Source: Blautia sp900556555
GTDB lineage: Bacteria; Bacillota; Clostridia; Lachnospirales; Lachnospiraceae
Reading direction: 5' to 3' (one strand)
Assembly: GCA_964250615.1 (NCBI GenBank)
Contig: CAXUGM010000006.1
DNA length: 64,000 bases
The translations under genes were made by a program, and so were the position numbers. Positions 33,429 to 42,345 of this stretch are shown piece after piece. The notes below the pieces were generated by a model. That model was not told the DNA's origin. It searched no databases and saw nothing but the letters and a program-made list of their open reading frames with translations. Position 1 is the first letter of the stretch. Each line of letters begins with the position of its first letter.

Positions 33429-34361
33429 TTATGCATTCAGTTTATGAAAGGCATCCTGTGCCGCAATCGCACCGTCATTTGCTGCCGTTACTACCTGCCG
33501 CAATTCTTTCTGACATACATCCCCTGCACCATACAAAAGTGGAATTTTAGTTTCCATAGAAGCATTTACTATCATATAGCCCTGAGGATTTAATATGTCC
33601 AGATGTTTTAGAAAACCGGTAACCGGATCTGCACCGATATAAGGGAAGATACCGGAAACAGGAAGAATTTGTTCCTCTTTTGTAGTAACATCTGCAATTT
33701 TTAATCCGTTTACATGCTGTCCATCATCCAGAATTTCGGTGGGGACAACATTTTGGATGATTTCTATTTTGGGGTTTGCCATTGCTGCATCCACCGCAAT
33801 TTTATCTGCACGAAATACATTACGCCGCATGAGAATATAAACCTTGCTGGCAAAATGGGTGAGGTAGACCGCCTCTTCCAGTGCGGAATTACCGCCGCCG
33901 ATGACTGCTACTTCCTGATCCCGGAAGAAAGCTCCGTCACATACCGCACAGTAGGAAAGCCCACGGCCGATATTTTTGTTTTCTCCGGGAATTCCCATGA
34001 GACGCTCTTTTGTTCCTGTTGCCACCAAAACCGCAGGGGCTTGGAAAATAGTGCCATCTTCACAGATAATCTGTTTATCAGAGGCTGGATTTTCCTCATC
34101 TGTTTTTATTTCTACAACTTTTCCGTATTCATAGACGGCACCAAAGCTGGTGGAATGTTCAAACATGTCCATGGCTAACTGGGAACCTGGTTCTGTTTTG
34201 ATACCTGGCCAATTACTGATTTCATTGGTCTTTAAAAGTTTCCCGCCGGGAGCACCGCTTTCAATCATGGCTGTTTTCAGTCCTGCCCGTGAAGCATAGA
34301 TGGCAGCGGTCATTCCTGCGGGACCGGCTCCGATAATGATAAAGTCATATTTTTTAGTCAT
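33429..34361 (-). CDS. trxB: Thioredoxin reductase (NADPH/FAD)
   Basis: 310 residues, the normal low-molecular-weight type. The FAD motif is IIGAGPAGMTAAIYA, the redox-active pair is CAVC in SYCAVCDGAFF, the NAD(P) motif is IGGGNSALEEA, and the C-terminal FAD site is GAGDV. It passes electrons from NADPH to thioredoxin. It lies 40 bases downstream of trxA on the minus strand, so the pair is one operon. The CcdA-TlpA fusion elsewhere in the window could draw on the same pool. Confidence 0.95.
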   Translation of the reverse strand: MTKKYDFIIIGAGPAGMTAAIYASRAGLKTAMIESGAPGGKLLKTNEISNWPGIKTEPGSQLAMDMFEHSTSFGAVYEYGKVVEIKTDEENPASDKQIICEDGTIFQAPAVLVATGTKERLMGIPGENKNIGRGLSYCAVCDGAFFRDQEVAVIGGGNSALEEAVYLTHFASKVYILMRRNVFRADKIAVDAAMANPKIEIIQNVVPTEILDDGQHVNGLKIADVTTKEEQILPVSGIFPYIGADPVTGFLKHLDILNPQGYMIVNASMETKIPLLYGAGDVCQKELRQVVTAANDGAIAAQDAFHKLNA

Positions 34362-34401
34362 AGTGATGCCGCCTTTCCTGATTATGATTTCTATATTATA
34401 A

Positions 34402-34719
34402 TTACAGTGCGTTTATTTTTTGTTCAAGGACTGGTTTAGGAAGAAATCCTACCGCAGAGTCTTTGACTTCGCCATCTTTAATGAAGAAGACAGAAGGAAC
34501 GGTGCTGATTTCCCATGCTTTGCGTAAGTCTGGATTTTCGTCAATGTCTACTTTTACAATTTTTACATCTTTTTGTTCTGCATCCAGCTGTTCTAACACT
34601 TGTCCCAGCATTTTGCATGGTCCGCACCAGGTTGCAAAGAAATCTAAAACAACCGGTTTTTCTGAATTTAAAACTTCTTCCTGAAAATTATTATGATTAT
34701 TTATGTGTAAAATTGCCAT
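34402..34719 (-). CDS. trxA: Thioredoxin
   Basis: 105 residues. The active site is FFATWCGPCKM and the cis-proline is in STVPSVFF. It is the general disulfide reductant of the cytoplasm and is re-reduced by TrxB, encoded next. The ribosome binding site AAAGGAG precedes the ATG on the minus strand. Divergent from the RelA/SpoT-like gene. Confidence 0.96.
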   Translation of the reverse strand: MAILHINNHNNFQEEVLNSEKPVVLDFFATWCGPCKMLGQVLEQLDAEQKDVKIVKVDIDENPDLRKAWEISTVPSVFFIKDGEVKDSAVGFLPKPVLEQKINAL

Positions 34720-34817
34720 GTTTGTAATCTCCTTTGTTTTTGATTTAGTATGCTTGTATTATAAAACAAGGCTTACAGATAGTCTGTGACAAGGTCACGT
34801 TTTTTATGTGAAAACCG

Positions 34818-34846
34818 TTTACGGAAACTTTAAAACTTGTTATAAT
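34818..34846 (+). promoter_or_regulatory. Promoter of the RelA/SpoT-like gene
   Basis: TTTACG at 34818-34823 and TATAAT at 34841-34846, 17-base spacer. Confidence 0.6.
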
Positions 34847-34896
34847 AGGTAGCATCTGGTGCAAAAGATTTTTTAATAGCGGCAGGGGGTGTTTCG

Positions 34897-35883
34897 ATGA
34901 ATGAACTGGAAGGATTAAGAAAACTTCTTGATAAAGAACGTGTGGCTCCGATAGGAAAAGACCTGAGCCTTGTAATACAGAAAAAACTGAAGAAAAGCGG
35001 TATCTATTTCCGGATTTTTGCCAGAGTGAAAGAAGCTGGCTCTGTTTATCAGAAATTAGAGTGGAAGAAAAGAGAATACCAGGAAAAAGATAAAAAGATG
35101 CAGGATCTGGTTGGACTGCGTATTGTCTTATATTATATGGATGATATTGCTGTGTGTAAGGAAATGCTGCAAAACACATTTGCAATCATTGAGAAGGATT
35201 CTCATGAGGATATTCCGAAGGTAAATGAATTTAACCCTTTGCGGATGAATTATGTATGCAGAATGCCGAAAGAGTTTGCAGACCGTTTCCCAAAAGAACT
35301 CTGGGAGAATTACAGGATTGACCAGACCTTTGAAGTGCAGATACGGACTACATTTTCAGAAGGGTGGCATGAGGTAGACCATGATGTGCGGTATAAACAT
35401 AAGGAAGAATGGGATCAGCATTATGAATTGTCCAGAGAACTGAATGGGATTTATGCTACGCTTGAGATTTGTGATAGGAGCATGGTAAATCTATTGGAAA
35501 GGCTTGCCTACCGTAATTATAAAAGTATGCAGGTAGAGGCGATGATCAGAAATAAGTTCCGTCTCCGCTTTGAGGATTCCGTGATTTCCGTTCCTTTGCT
35601 GGAGTTTCTCCAAAAGGATCAGGAACTGGTAAAGAAGATATACCGTTCCGAAAGAGAAGAGGCAATCCGCTTTTTTGCCAGTGATCTGTCAGATGGAATT
35701 GTTCTGACAGTAGACAATCTGGTATTTGTGTGTAACGAATTATGTATAGGAAGAAAAGACCTCGAAGACCGTACTCCCATGAATATCAGAGAAAAAACAG
35801 CAAAATGGAAACAGAGGAGAAAGGAACAGGAAAAAACTTATATTAATATGAAGAAAGATGTTGACACAGAGTTTTTCTTATAA
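34897..35883 (+). CDS. RelA/SpoT-domain protein, atypical (possible alarmone synthetase homolog)
   Basis: 328 residues. About residues 30-190 match the RelA/SpoT nucleotidyltransferase fold: basic segment ARVKEAGSVYQKL, DLVGLRIVLYY (usual D-I-A-G-x-R) and the EVQIRTTFSEGWHEVDHDV strand with its acidic metal site. The usual G-loop pattern (GYxSxH), whose tyrosine stacks on the acceptor guanine, is replaced by LRMNYVCRMP. There is no HD hydrolase domain, so it is not a long RelA. The C-terminal 130 residues are helical and not recognised. It may make (p)ppGpp, use another acceptor, or be inactive. Confidence 0.75.
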   Translation: MNELEGLRKLLDKERVAPIGKDLSLVIQKKLKKSGIYFRIFARVKEAGSVYQKLEWKKREYQEKDKKMQDLVGLRIVLYYMDDIAVCKEMLQNTFAIIEKDSHEDIPKVNEFNPLRMNYVCRMPKEFADRFPKELWENYRIDQTFEVQIRTTFSEGWHEVDHDVRYKHKEEWDQHYELSRELNGIYATLEICDRSMVNLLERLAYRNYKSMQVEAMIRNKFRLRFEDSVISVPLLEFLQKDQELVKKIYRSEREEAIRFFASDLSDGIVLTVDNLVFVCNELCIGRKDLEDRTPMNIREKTAKWKQRRKEQEKTYINMKKDVDTEFFL

Positions 35884-36015
35884 TATAATATACCAATGTG
35901 ACATAGTTTGAAAATGCCTAGCCAAAAGCCCCGGTATGGCAGTTTCATCATAGAACATATATGACTTAATAAATGAAAATATTCTACAGTATTGTTGATA
36001 ATAGGAGGTAAAACC
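35861..36015 (+). promoter_or_regulatory. rplM promoter and leader
   Basis: TTGACA (35861-35866) and TATAAT (35884-35889) with a 17-base spacer form a perfect consensus promoter. Its -35 lies inside the last codons of the RelA/SpoT-like gene. A leader of about 120 bases follows, containing a possible small hairpin (TGCC at about 35915, GGCA at about 35938). In Firmicutes an L13 leader element is known here; the match is by position, not by covariance. Confidence 0.7.
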
Positions 36016-36444
36016 ATGAACAGTTATATGGCTAATCCAGATAAGATTGAAAGAAAATGGTATGTTGTAGACGCTGAAGGACAGACATTAGGACGTCTTG
36101 CATCTGAAGTTGCTAAAGTTTTAAGAGGAAAAAATAAACCGGTTTTCACACCACATGTTGATACAGGTGATTATGTGATTATCGTAAACGCTGACAAAAT
36201 CAAAGTTACAGGTAAAAAGATGGATCAGAAAGTTTACTACAATCATTCTGAATATGTTGGCGGTATGAAAGAAACCACATTAAAAGAAATGATGGCTAAA
36301 AAACCTGAAAGAGTACTTGAGCTGGCTGTAAAAGGCATGCTTCCAAAAGGACCTTTAGGAAGAACCATGATTAAAAAATTACATGTTTACGCTGGACCAG
36401 AGCACAATCACGCAGCTCAGAAACCAGAAGTATTAACATTTTAA
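36016..36444 (+). CDS. rplM: 50S ribosomal protein L13
   Basis: 142 residues, the normal length, an early-assembling protein of the large subunit. Family motifs are WYVVDAEGQTLGRLASEVA, the GDYVI strand and the MLPKGPLGR stretch. ATG 36016 follows AGGAGG at 36003; the frame upstream to 35992 has no such site. It is followed after 17 bases by rpsI, the conserved rplM-rpsI operon. Confidence 0.97.
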   Translation: MNSYMANPDKIERKWYVVDAEGQTLGRLASEVAKVLRGKNKPVFTPHVDTGDYVIIVNADKIKVTGKKMDQKVYYNHSEYVGGMKETTLKEMMAKKPERVLELAVKGMLPKGPLGRTMIKKLHVYAGPEHNHAAQKPEVLTF

Positions 36445-36461
36445 TTAGGAGGTAAAAAACA

Positions 36462-36854
36462 GTGGCTAGTACAAAATTCTATGGAACAGGAAGAAGAAAA
36501 TCATCTGTAGCTCGTGTATATTTAGTACCAGGTACAGGTAAAATCACAATCAACAAAAGAGACATTGATGAATATTTTGGATTAGAGACATTAAAAGTAG
36601 TTGTTCGTCAGCCATTAACACTGACAGAAACTCTTGATAAATTTGATGTTTTAGTAAACGTTCATGGCGGTGGATTCACAGGACAGGCTGGTGCTATCCG
36701 TCACGGTATCTCCAGAGCATTACTGGAAGCTGACAGCGAATACAGACCTGCATTAAAAGCAGCTGGATTCTTAACACGTGACCCAAGAATGAAAGAAAGA
36801 AAGAAATACGGTCTCAAAGCAGCTCGTCGTGCACCTCAGTTCAGCAAGAGATAA
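36462..36854 (+). CDS. rpsI: 30S ribosomal protein S9
   Basis: 130 residues. Motifs YGTGRRKSSVARVYL and GQAGAIRHGISRAL are present, and the C-terminus ends in the conserved SKR, which reaches the decoding centre. It begins with GTG at 36462 after TTAGGAGGT, an unusual but well-supported start. Second gene of the L13-S9 operon. Confidence 0.97.
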   Translation: MASTKFYGTGRRKSSVARVYLVPGTGKITINKRDIDEYFGLETLKVVVRQPLTLTETLDKFDVLVNVHGGGFTGQAGAIRHGISRALLEADSEYRPALKAAGFLTRDPRMKERKKYGLKAARRAPQFSKR

Positions 36855-36895
36855 TCTCTCTGTTGCAGGACAGACAATTTCAAACAGCATTTTAC

Positions 36896-36929
36896 AACCC
36901 TCTCAGAAAATTCTCTGGGAGGGTTTTTG
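36896..36929 (+). terminator. Terminator after rpsI
   Basis: ACCCTCTCAGA pairs with TCTGGGAGGGT around a short loop, followed by TTTTT. Confidence 0.85.
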
Positions 36930-37032
36930 TATTGTTTAGAAAAGTAATAAATGAAAAGACCAGTTTTTTTCTTTTGTTCTGTTTATAATTGTGATATCAT
37001 GAAGGAAAGATTTCATTTAATGAGGTGAAAGT

Positions 37033-38916
37033 TTGGATAAAGGACATAATAAGAAAATACGGGTGCTTTTGTTTTTTGTACTATGCTTTTTCCTGCTTAT
37101 GTTTCATGCATTTTTTAAATTTGAAAAAACTTTTTTGAGTATGGAGATGCATCAGAAACAGGAAGAATTAGGAAAAACAGCTAAAATAAAAGCAGAAACA
37201 ATACAAAAGAAATATGCAAATATGGTAACTTCTTTACAGGCGCTTGCGGAGAATGTGAAAGGCTTAACTGGTGATTTGGATCATGTGAGCCGCCAAATGG
37301 TACTTGTGGCAGAGGCGGGATATTTCGATTATGTTGGAGTCAGCGATGATCAGGGAAACGCTATGGATTCGGAACAGCATAGAACAAATATTAAAGAACG
37401 GGAATATTTTAAAGATGCTATAGAGGGGAAGATTTCCATCTCTGATGTGCTGGATTCTCAGGTGAAAGAGGGAGAGGAAGTACAGATACTGGCGGTTCCC
37501 ATATGGAGAGACGGTATTTCCTGCGGTGTTGTTTTTGGCATTGTGAATATAGGAACCATGGATAAGCTTATGGAGAATGTGACGGGAAGTGATATTTACA
37601 CACAGATTATAGATTCTAAGGGAAATTATGTGACTAGATTTAAAAATAAAGATACCTTGATACAAAATAAAAATGTATGGGATGACTTTGCGGAATATGA
37701 GTTTCTGGAGGGAAGTTTAGAAAAAATAAAAGATGATATGGAAAAACAGAAATCAGATAGTTTTGAATTCCGTAAGGGAGATGAAGAAAGATTTTCTTTT
37801 TACACACCTCTTGGATTGAAAGAATATTATGTGTTTTCTACGATTAACAGTGAATACATCAAACAGTGGACAGGTAAGATCAATGAAGAAGTTTATTTTA
37901 TGATTTTGGAAATGGGAACAGCTTTTTTACTTCTGCTGGGCGGGTTATACTGGTTTAATAAGAGAGTACAGGAAGAATTGCAGACGTCTCACACAGAGGC
38001 AGTCAGCAGTGAAGAGCTCATGCGTATAGCGATTCAGGAGTCGAAACAGATTGTGTTTGAGTATGATATCAATACGAAAAGATTATGGAAAAAGGCAGGG
38101 GTGGAAAATTGCCTTTTGTCCAATTCTGTTATGAGCAGGATTCCAGAATCTGTTTTAGAGAAAAACTTAATTGCAGAGTCCTCGATGGAAGATTTTAAAG
38201 ATATTTTTGAACAGATACAGGAAAAAGAGGTTCTGGAAAAAATTATAAAAGTAAAAGCAGAGAGTCAGATTCAGTGGTTTAAAATTATCATAAAAAATAT
38301 TTTTGATAACAAGCATCATATTTTGAATACTGTTGGTATTATAGAAGATGTCACAGAAAAGAAAGTGCAGGAAGAGCTGCTGCAAGAGGGACAGAAGGAA
38401 AATCAGAACTTGAAGGAGCGGGCAGAAAAAGACGGATTGACAGGCCTGTATAATGCGGCCACTGTCAAAATGAAGGTACAGGAATTTCTCGCTTCATCCC
38501 GCTGTAAGGAAGGAACGCATCTTTTTGTGCTGATGGATTTAGATAATTTCAAGCAGATTAACGATACGTTTGGACATCAGTATGGAGACCAGGTGTTAAA
38601 AGAGGTGGCAGACACGCTCCGCAGGAAATTCCGGAGGGATGATATACTAGGAAGACTAGGCGGGGATGAGTTTGCAGCACTGTTGCTTAATGCAACTAGT
38701 TTTGAAGTCATGAATTCAGTATTCCTGGAATTATGTGCAGCATTGAAAAAAACATATACAAAGGATGGAAAGTCTGTGACGATTTCCGCTTCTTTTGGAA
38801 TTGCAGAAGCACCGGAATATGGAACAACCTTTGAAGAGTTATATGAAAAGTCAGATTTGATGTTATATAAAGTAAAAGAAGACAGCAAAAATGGCTATCA
38901 GGCATATAAAGGATGA
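37033..38916 (+). CDS. Membrane-bound diguanylate cyclase with extracellular Cache-type sensor
   Basis: 627 residues, started by TTG at 37033 (AGGTGA at 37023). A first membrane helix (about 8-26) precedes an extracellular Cache-like sensor (about 35-290, with EREYFKDAIEGKISISDV). A second helix (about 295-315), a PAS-like region (about 330-460) and a GGDEF domain follow. The active site is RLGGDEFAA, and the inhibitory I-site RRDD lies five residues before it, so an active, product-inhibited c-di-GMP synthase is expected. It is monocistronic. The ligand is unknown. Confidence 0.9.
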   Translation: MDKGHNKKIRVLLFFVLCFFLLMFHAFFKFEKTFLSMEMHQKQEELGKTAKIKAETIQKKYANMVTSLQALAENVKGLTGDLDHVSRQMVLVAEAGYFDYVGVSDDQGNAMDSEQHRTNIKEREYFKDAIEGKISISDVLDSQVKEGEEVQILAVPIWRDGISCGVVFGIVNIGTMDKLMENVTGSDIYTQIIDSKGNYVTRFKNKDTLIQNKNVWDDFAEYEFLEGSLEKIKDDMEKQKSDSFEFRKGDEERFSFYTPLGLKEYYVFSTINSEYIKQWTGKINEEVYFMILEMGTAFLLLLGGLYWFNKRVQEELQTSHTEAVSSEELMRIAIQESKQIVFEYDINTKRLWKKAGVENCLLSNSVMSRIPESVLEKNLIAESSMEDFKDIFEQIQEKEVLEKIIKVKAESQIQWFKIIIKNIFDNKHHILNTVGIIEDVTEKKVQEELLQEGQKENQNLKERAEKDGLTGLYNAATVKMKVQEFLASSRCKEGTHLFVLMDLDNFKQINDTFGHQYGDQVLKEVADTLRRKFRRDDILGRLGGDEFAALLLNATSFEVMNSVFLELCAALKKTYTKDGKSVTISASFGIAEAPEYGTTFEELYEKSDLMLYKVKEDSKNGYQAYKG

Positions 38917-38980
38917 TATAAAACTTTTCTTTATAGTTTTGGTGATTTGGTGATTTCTGTCAGGATTTCTTCATTAAGCC

Positions 38981-39009
38981 TTGCATTTTTATATTACATA
39001 TGATATAAT
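38981..39009 (+). promoter_or_regulatory. rpmE promoter
   Basis: TTGCAT at 38981-38986 and TATAAT at 39004-39009, 17-base spacer, about 70 bases before the start codon. Confidence 0.75.
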
Positions 39010-39083
39010 CTAAAAGCTGTTTGAATTTGAAAACGCAATAAAACAATATAAATAATCAAAATATAATAGAAGAGGTGAAAATC

Positions 39084-39284
39084 ATGAAAGAAGGAATCCA
39101 TCCAAATTATCAGGAATGTACAGTAACATGCAACTGTGGAAATACATTTAAAACAGGTTCTACAAAGTCTGAGCTCCGCGTAGAAGTTTGCTCTAAATGT
39201 CATCCTTTCTATACAGGACAGCAGAAAGCTGCACAGGCTCGTGGACGTATTGATAAGTTCAATAAGAAATACGGCATGAAATAA
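39084..39284 (+). CDS. rpmE: 50S ribosomal protein L31, zinc-binding form
   Basis: 66 residues starting MKEGIHPNYQE, with the zinc ligands in CNCGNTF and CSKCHPFYTG, which marks the C+ (zinc) form rather than the zinc-free YtiA form. AGAGGTGA precedes the ATG; the GTG at 39075 is inside that site and is rejected. It has its own promoter and a hairpin after it. Confidence 0.96.
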   Translation: MKEGIHPNYQECTVTCNCGNTFKTGSTKSELRVEVCSKCHPFYTGQQKAAQARGRIDKFNKKYGMK

Positions 39285-39297
39285 TAATGAGGTAGAA

Positions 39298-39332
39298 AGA
39301 GGTTGAGGTTTTAGGACTTCAACCTCTTGTTG
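39298..39332 (+). terminator. Hairpin after rpmE (weak terminator)
   Basis: AGAGGTTGA pairs with TCAACCTCT, but the tail is TGTTGCG rather than a clean T run, so partial read-through into the DUF1385 gene is likely. Confidence 0.5.
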
Positions 39333-39359
39333 CGTTTAGCGGAAAATTCGGGAGGAAAC

Positions 39360-40337
39360 ATGAAGTCATCTAATATAGGCGGACAGGCTGTGATGGAAGG
39401 CATCATGATGCGTCATGGTGATGTGTATTCTGTTGCGGTCAGAAAGCCGGATAAAGAGATAGAAATTAAAATCGAAGACTATAAAAGTGTGATGAAATGC
39501 AAGGCATTGCTGAAGCTTCCTATTCTAAGAGGGGTGTTTAACTTTATCGATTCTTTGGTAGTAGGAACGAAATGCCTGATGTATTCTGCGACTTTTTTTG
39601 AAGAAGAGGAAGAGTTTGAGAAGAGGAAGACACTGACCGGAGAGGAAAAAGAGCGCGAGGATGCCAAAAAAGAAAAACAGGATAAAATCCTTATGACAGG
39701 GACGGTTATTTTTTCTGTGCTTTTTTCGGTGGGATTGTTTATGGTGCTTCCTTATCTGCTGGCCAGCCTGCTTCACAAGGTGGGAGCTACAGAAACAATT
39801 GTGACCATTGCGGAGGCTGGAGTGAGGATTTGCCTTTTCCTGGCGTATATGCTTTTGATATCCAGGATGGAAGATATTCAGAGAGTGTTTATGTATCATG
39901 GAGCAGAACATAAGTGTATTAATTGTGTGGAACATGGTATGCCGCTGACGGTGGAGAATGTGATGAAAAGTTCCAGATTCCATAAACGGTGCGGAACCAG
40001 CTTTTTGTTTTTTGTTATTATCATCAGCATTATATTTTTCCTGGGATTTTTTGCCATAGTGCCTATTAAGACTCTGTGGCTTAGAGTGACGGTCCGGGTT
40101 CTGCTGGTCCCTGTTATTGCAGGTATTTCTTATGAAGTCATAAGACTGGCAGGAAACAGTGATAGCTGTGCAGTGACCTGGCTTTCAAAACCGGGACTGG
40201 CTTTGCAGAAACTGACAACAAAAGAACCTACACCGGATATGGCGGAAGTTGCTATTGCTGCGGTGGAAGCGGTGTTTGACTGGAAAGCGTATTTGCAGGA
40301 AAATTTCCCGGAAGTTCCGGTAGACGGAGAACCCTGA
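39360..40337 (+). CDS. DUF1385 membrane protein
   Basis: 325 residues. The N-terminal signature IGGQAVMEGIMMRHGD and the central YHGAEHKCINCVEHG define DUF1385. Several hydrophobic helices (about residues 110-165 and 220-270) place it in the membrane. The frame extends to 39327, but GGGAGGAAAC points to ATG 39360. It overlaps prmC by one base; this DUF1385-prmC-prfA order is common in clostridia and suggests a link to translation or ribosome function, but no activity is known to me. Confidence 0.88.
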   Translation: MKSSNIGGQAVMEGIMMRHGDVYSVAVRKPDKEIEIKIEDYKSVMKCKALLKLPILRGVFNFIDSLVVGTKCLMYSATFFEEEEEFEKRKTLTGEEKEREDAKKEKQDKILMTGTVIFSVLFSVGLFMVLPYLLASLLHKVGATETIVTIAEAGVRICLFLAYMLLISRMEDIQRVFMYHGAEHKCINCVEHGMPLTVENVMKSSRFHKRCGTSFLFFVIIISIIFFLGFFAIVPIKTLWLRVTVRVLLVPVIAGISYEVIRLAGNSDSCAVTWLSKPGLALQKLTTKEPTPDMAEVAIAAVEAVFDWKAYLQENFPEVPVDGEP

Positions 40338-41206
40338 TGATGGAAAAAGAGAGAAGCTATAAAGAACTTCTGGAGTACGGAAAAGCCTGTCTGCAGGAGT
40401 CAGAAATTGAAGAGTATGCTCTGGATGCATGGCTGCTTCTGGAGTATGTTTTTCAGATATCGAGAACCTGGTATTTTGTCCATGAAGATGAGATGGCAGA
40501 CACGGAAAAAGCAGAACAGTATGTGGAATACATTGGTCTGAGAAGTGGGCATGTACCTTTACAGCAGCTCACAGGAGAAGCGTATTTTTACGGAATGCGA
40601 TTTTATGTCAATGAAAATGTGCTGATTCCCCGCCAGGATACAGAGATTCTGGTAGAAGAAGTCCTGAAACTAAGCCGTACGGTTTTTTCAGAAGAGAGAA
40701 GAAAAGCTCTGAACATTCTGGATGTGTGTACCGGAAGCGGATGTATTTTATTAAGTCTGCTTTCAAACCTGGAAAATGCCACAGGGACAGGTGTGGATTT
40801 GTCGGAAAAAGCCCTGAAAGTGGCGGAAACAAATAGGGAAAATTTAGGAATTCCTGCCAGGTGGGTACACAGCAATTTATTTGACAAGGTACAGGGAACC
40901 TATGATATGATTATTTCAAATCCCCCGTATATTAAAACCTCAGTGATTGAAGAATTGATGGATGAGGTGAAGTTCCATGAGCCTAAAATGGCTTTAGACG
41001 GAAAGGAAGACGGCTTGTATTTTTACCGGGAGATTATCAGAGAGGCAGAACAGTATCTAAAGGAAGGTGGTATTCTTGCCTTTGAGATTGGATATGACCA
41101 GGGAGAAGCTGTAAGCCAGCTTATGGAAAAACAGGGATACAGCCAGGTGCAGGTGATTCAGGATCTGGCAGGGCTTGACCGGTGTGTAACAGGAATTAGA
41201 AAGTAG
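40337..41206 (+). CDS. prmC: Release factor glutamine N5-methyltransferase
   Basis: 289 residues. A helical N-terminal domain that binds release factor is followed by a SAM methyltransferase fold with LDVCTGSGCILLSLL and the catalytic NPPY in IISNPPYIKTS. It methylates the glutamine of the GGQ motif in RF1/RF2. Its substrate RF1 is encoded 12 bases downstream. The ATG at 40337 overlaps the DUF1385 stop; ATG 40340 is an alternative. Confidence 0.95.
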   Translation: MMEKERSYKELLEYGKACLQESEIEEYALDAWLLLEYVFQISRTWYFVHEDEMADTEKAEQYVEYIGLRSGHVPLQQLTGEAYFYGMRFYVNENVLIPRQDTEILVEEVLKLSRTVFSEERRKALNILDVCTGSGCILLSLLSNLENATGTGVDLSEKALKVAETNRENLGIPARWVHSNLFDKVQGTYDMIISNPPYIKTSVIEELMDEVKFHEPKMALDGKEDGLYFYREIIREAEQYLKEGGILAFEIGYDQGEAVSQLMEKQGYSQVQVIQDLAGLDRCVTGIRK

Positions 41207-41217
41207 GAGGAAAAACA

Positions 41218-42294
41218 ATGTTTGATAAGTTAGAGGACATTTTAGTACGCCTTGAAGAAATTTTAAACGAATTAAATGAACCAACAGTGGCAAATGATAC
41301 ATCAAGATTCCAGAAATTAATGAAGGAACAGAGCGAACTTCAGCCCATTGCAGATGCATATAATGAATATAAATCCTGCAAAGAGACAGTGGAAGACAGC
41401 CTGATGATGCTGGATGAAGAATCTGATGAAGAAATGCGTGAAATGCTGAAGGAAGAGCTGTCAGAAGCGAAAAAAAGAATTGAAGAACTGGAAAAGGAAT
41501 TAAAAATCCTTCTTCTTCCAAAAGACCCTAATGATGAAAAGAATGTTATTGTGGAAATCCGTGCTGGTGCAGGCGGTGACGAAGCAGCCTTGTTTGCAGC
41601 AGAAATCTACAGAATGTATGTAAAATATGCAGAATCTCAGAATTGGAGATGTGAGATGCTCAGTCTCAATGAGAATGGAATCGGAGGTTTTAAGGAAGTA
41701 ACCTTTATGATCAACGGACAGGGTGCATATTCCAAACTGAAATACGAAAGCGGTGTTCACCGTGTACAGCGTGTTCCTGAGACAGAAAGCGGCGGCAGAA
41801 TCCATACTTCTACGATTACAGTAGCAATTATGCCGGAAGCAGAAGAGATTGACTTCCAGTTAGACTTAAATGATTGTAAATTTGATGTCTTCAGGGCATC
41901 CGGAAATGGTGGACAGTGTGTCAATACTACAGACTCTGCGGTGCGTCTGACCCATATTCCTACAGGAATCGTAATCTCCTGTCAGGATGAAAAATCTCAG
42001 TTGAAAAACAAGGATAAGGCGTTAAAAGTTCTGCGTTCCCGTCTGTATGATATGGAATTACAGAAGCGTCATGACGCAGAAGCAGAGGCAAGAAGAAGCC
42101 AGGTTGGAACAGGTGACCGTTCTGAGAAAATCAGAACCTACAACTTCCCACAGGGCCGTGTCACTGACCATAGGATTAAACTGACCCTTCACCGTCTGGA
42201 CAGTATATTAAACGGAGATTTACAGGAGATTATCGATAATCTGGTATCTGCAGACCAGATGGCAAAATTGGCAAATCAGGGAATGGATTCATAA
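41218..42294 (+). CDS. prfA: Peptide chain release factor 1
   Basis: 358 residues. It reads UAA and UAG; the codon-recognition tripeptide is PET in RVPETESGG, the RF1 type. The peptidyl-tRNA hydrolysis motif GGQ is in GNGGQCVNTTDSAV, where the usual HVNKT is CVNTT, a mild variant. ATG follows AGGAGG. It sits in the prmC-prfA operon. Confidence 0.96.
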   Translation: MFDKLEDILVRLEEILNELNEPTVANDTSRFQKLMKEQSELQPIADAYNEYKSCKETVEDSLMMLDEESDEEMREMLKEELSEAKKRIEELEKELKILLLPKDPNDEKNVIVEIRAGAGGDEAALFAAEIYRMYVKYAESQNWRCEMLSLNENGIGGFKEVTFMINGQGAYSKLKYESGVHRVQRVPETESGGRIHTSTITVAIMPEAEEIDFQLDLNDCKFDVFRASGNGGQCVNTTDSAVRLTHIPTGIVISCQDEKSQLKNKDKALKVLRSRLYDMELQKRHDAEAEARRSQVGTGDRSEKIRTYNFPQGRVTDHRIKLTLHRLDSILNGDLQEIIDNLVSADQMAKLANQGMDS

Positions 42295-42345
42295 TCAGGT
42301 AACTCATAAATTTATTTTATATAAGCAGTAACAAGGAGAAATATC

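Noticed and set aside
34741..34800. Promoter of trxA on the minus strand
   Set aside because: A TATAAT is present, but no -35 hexamer lies at acceptable spacing, so I did not list it.
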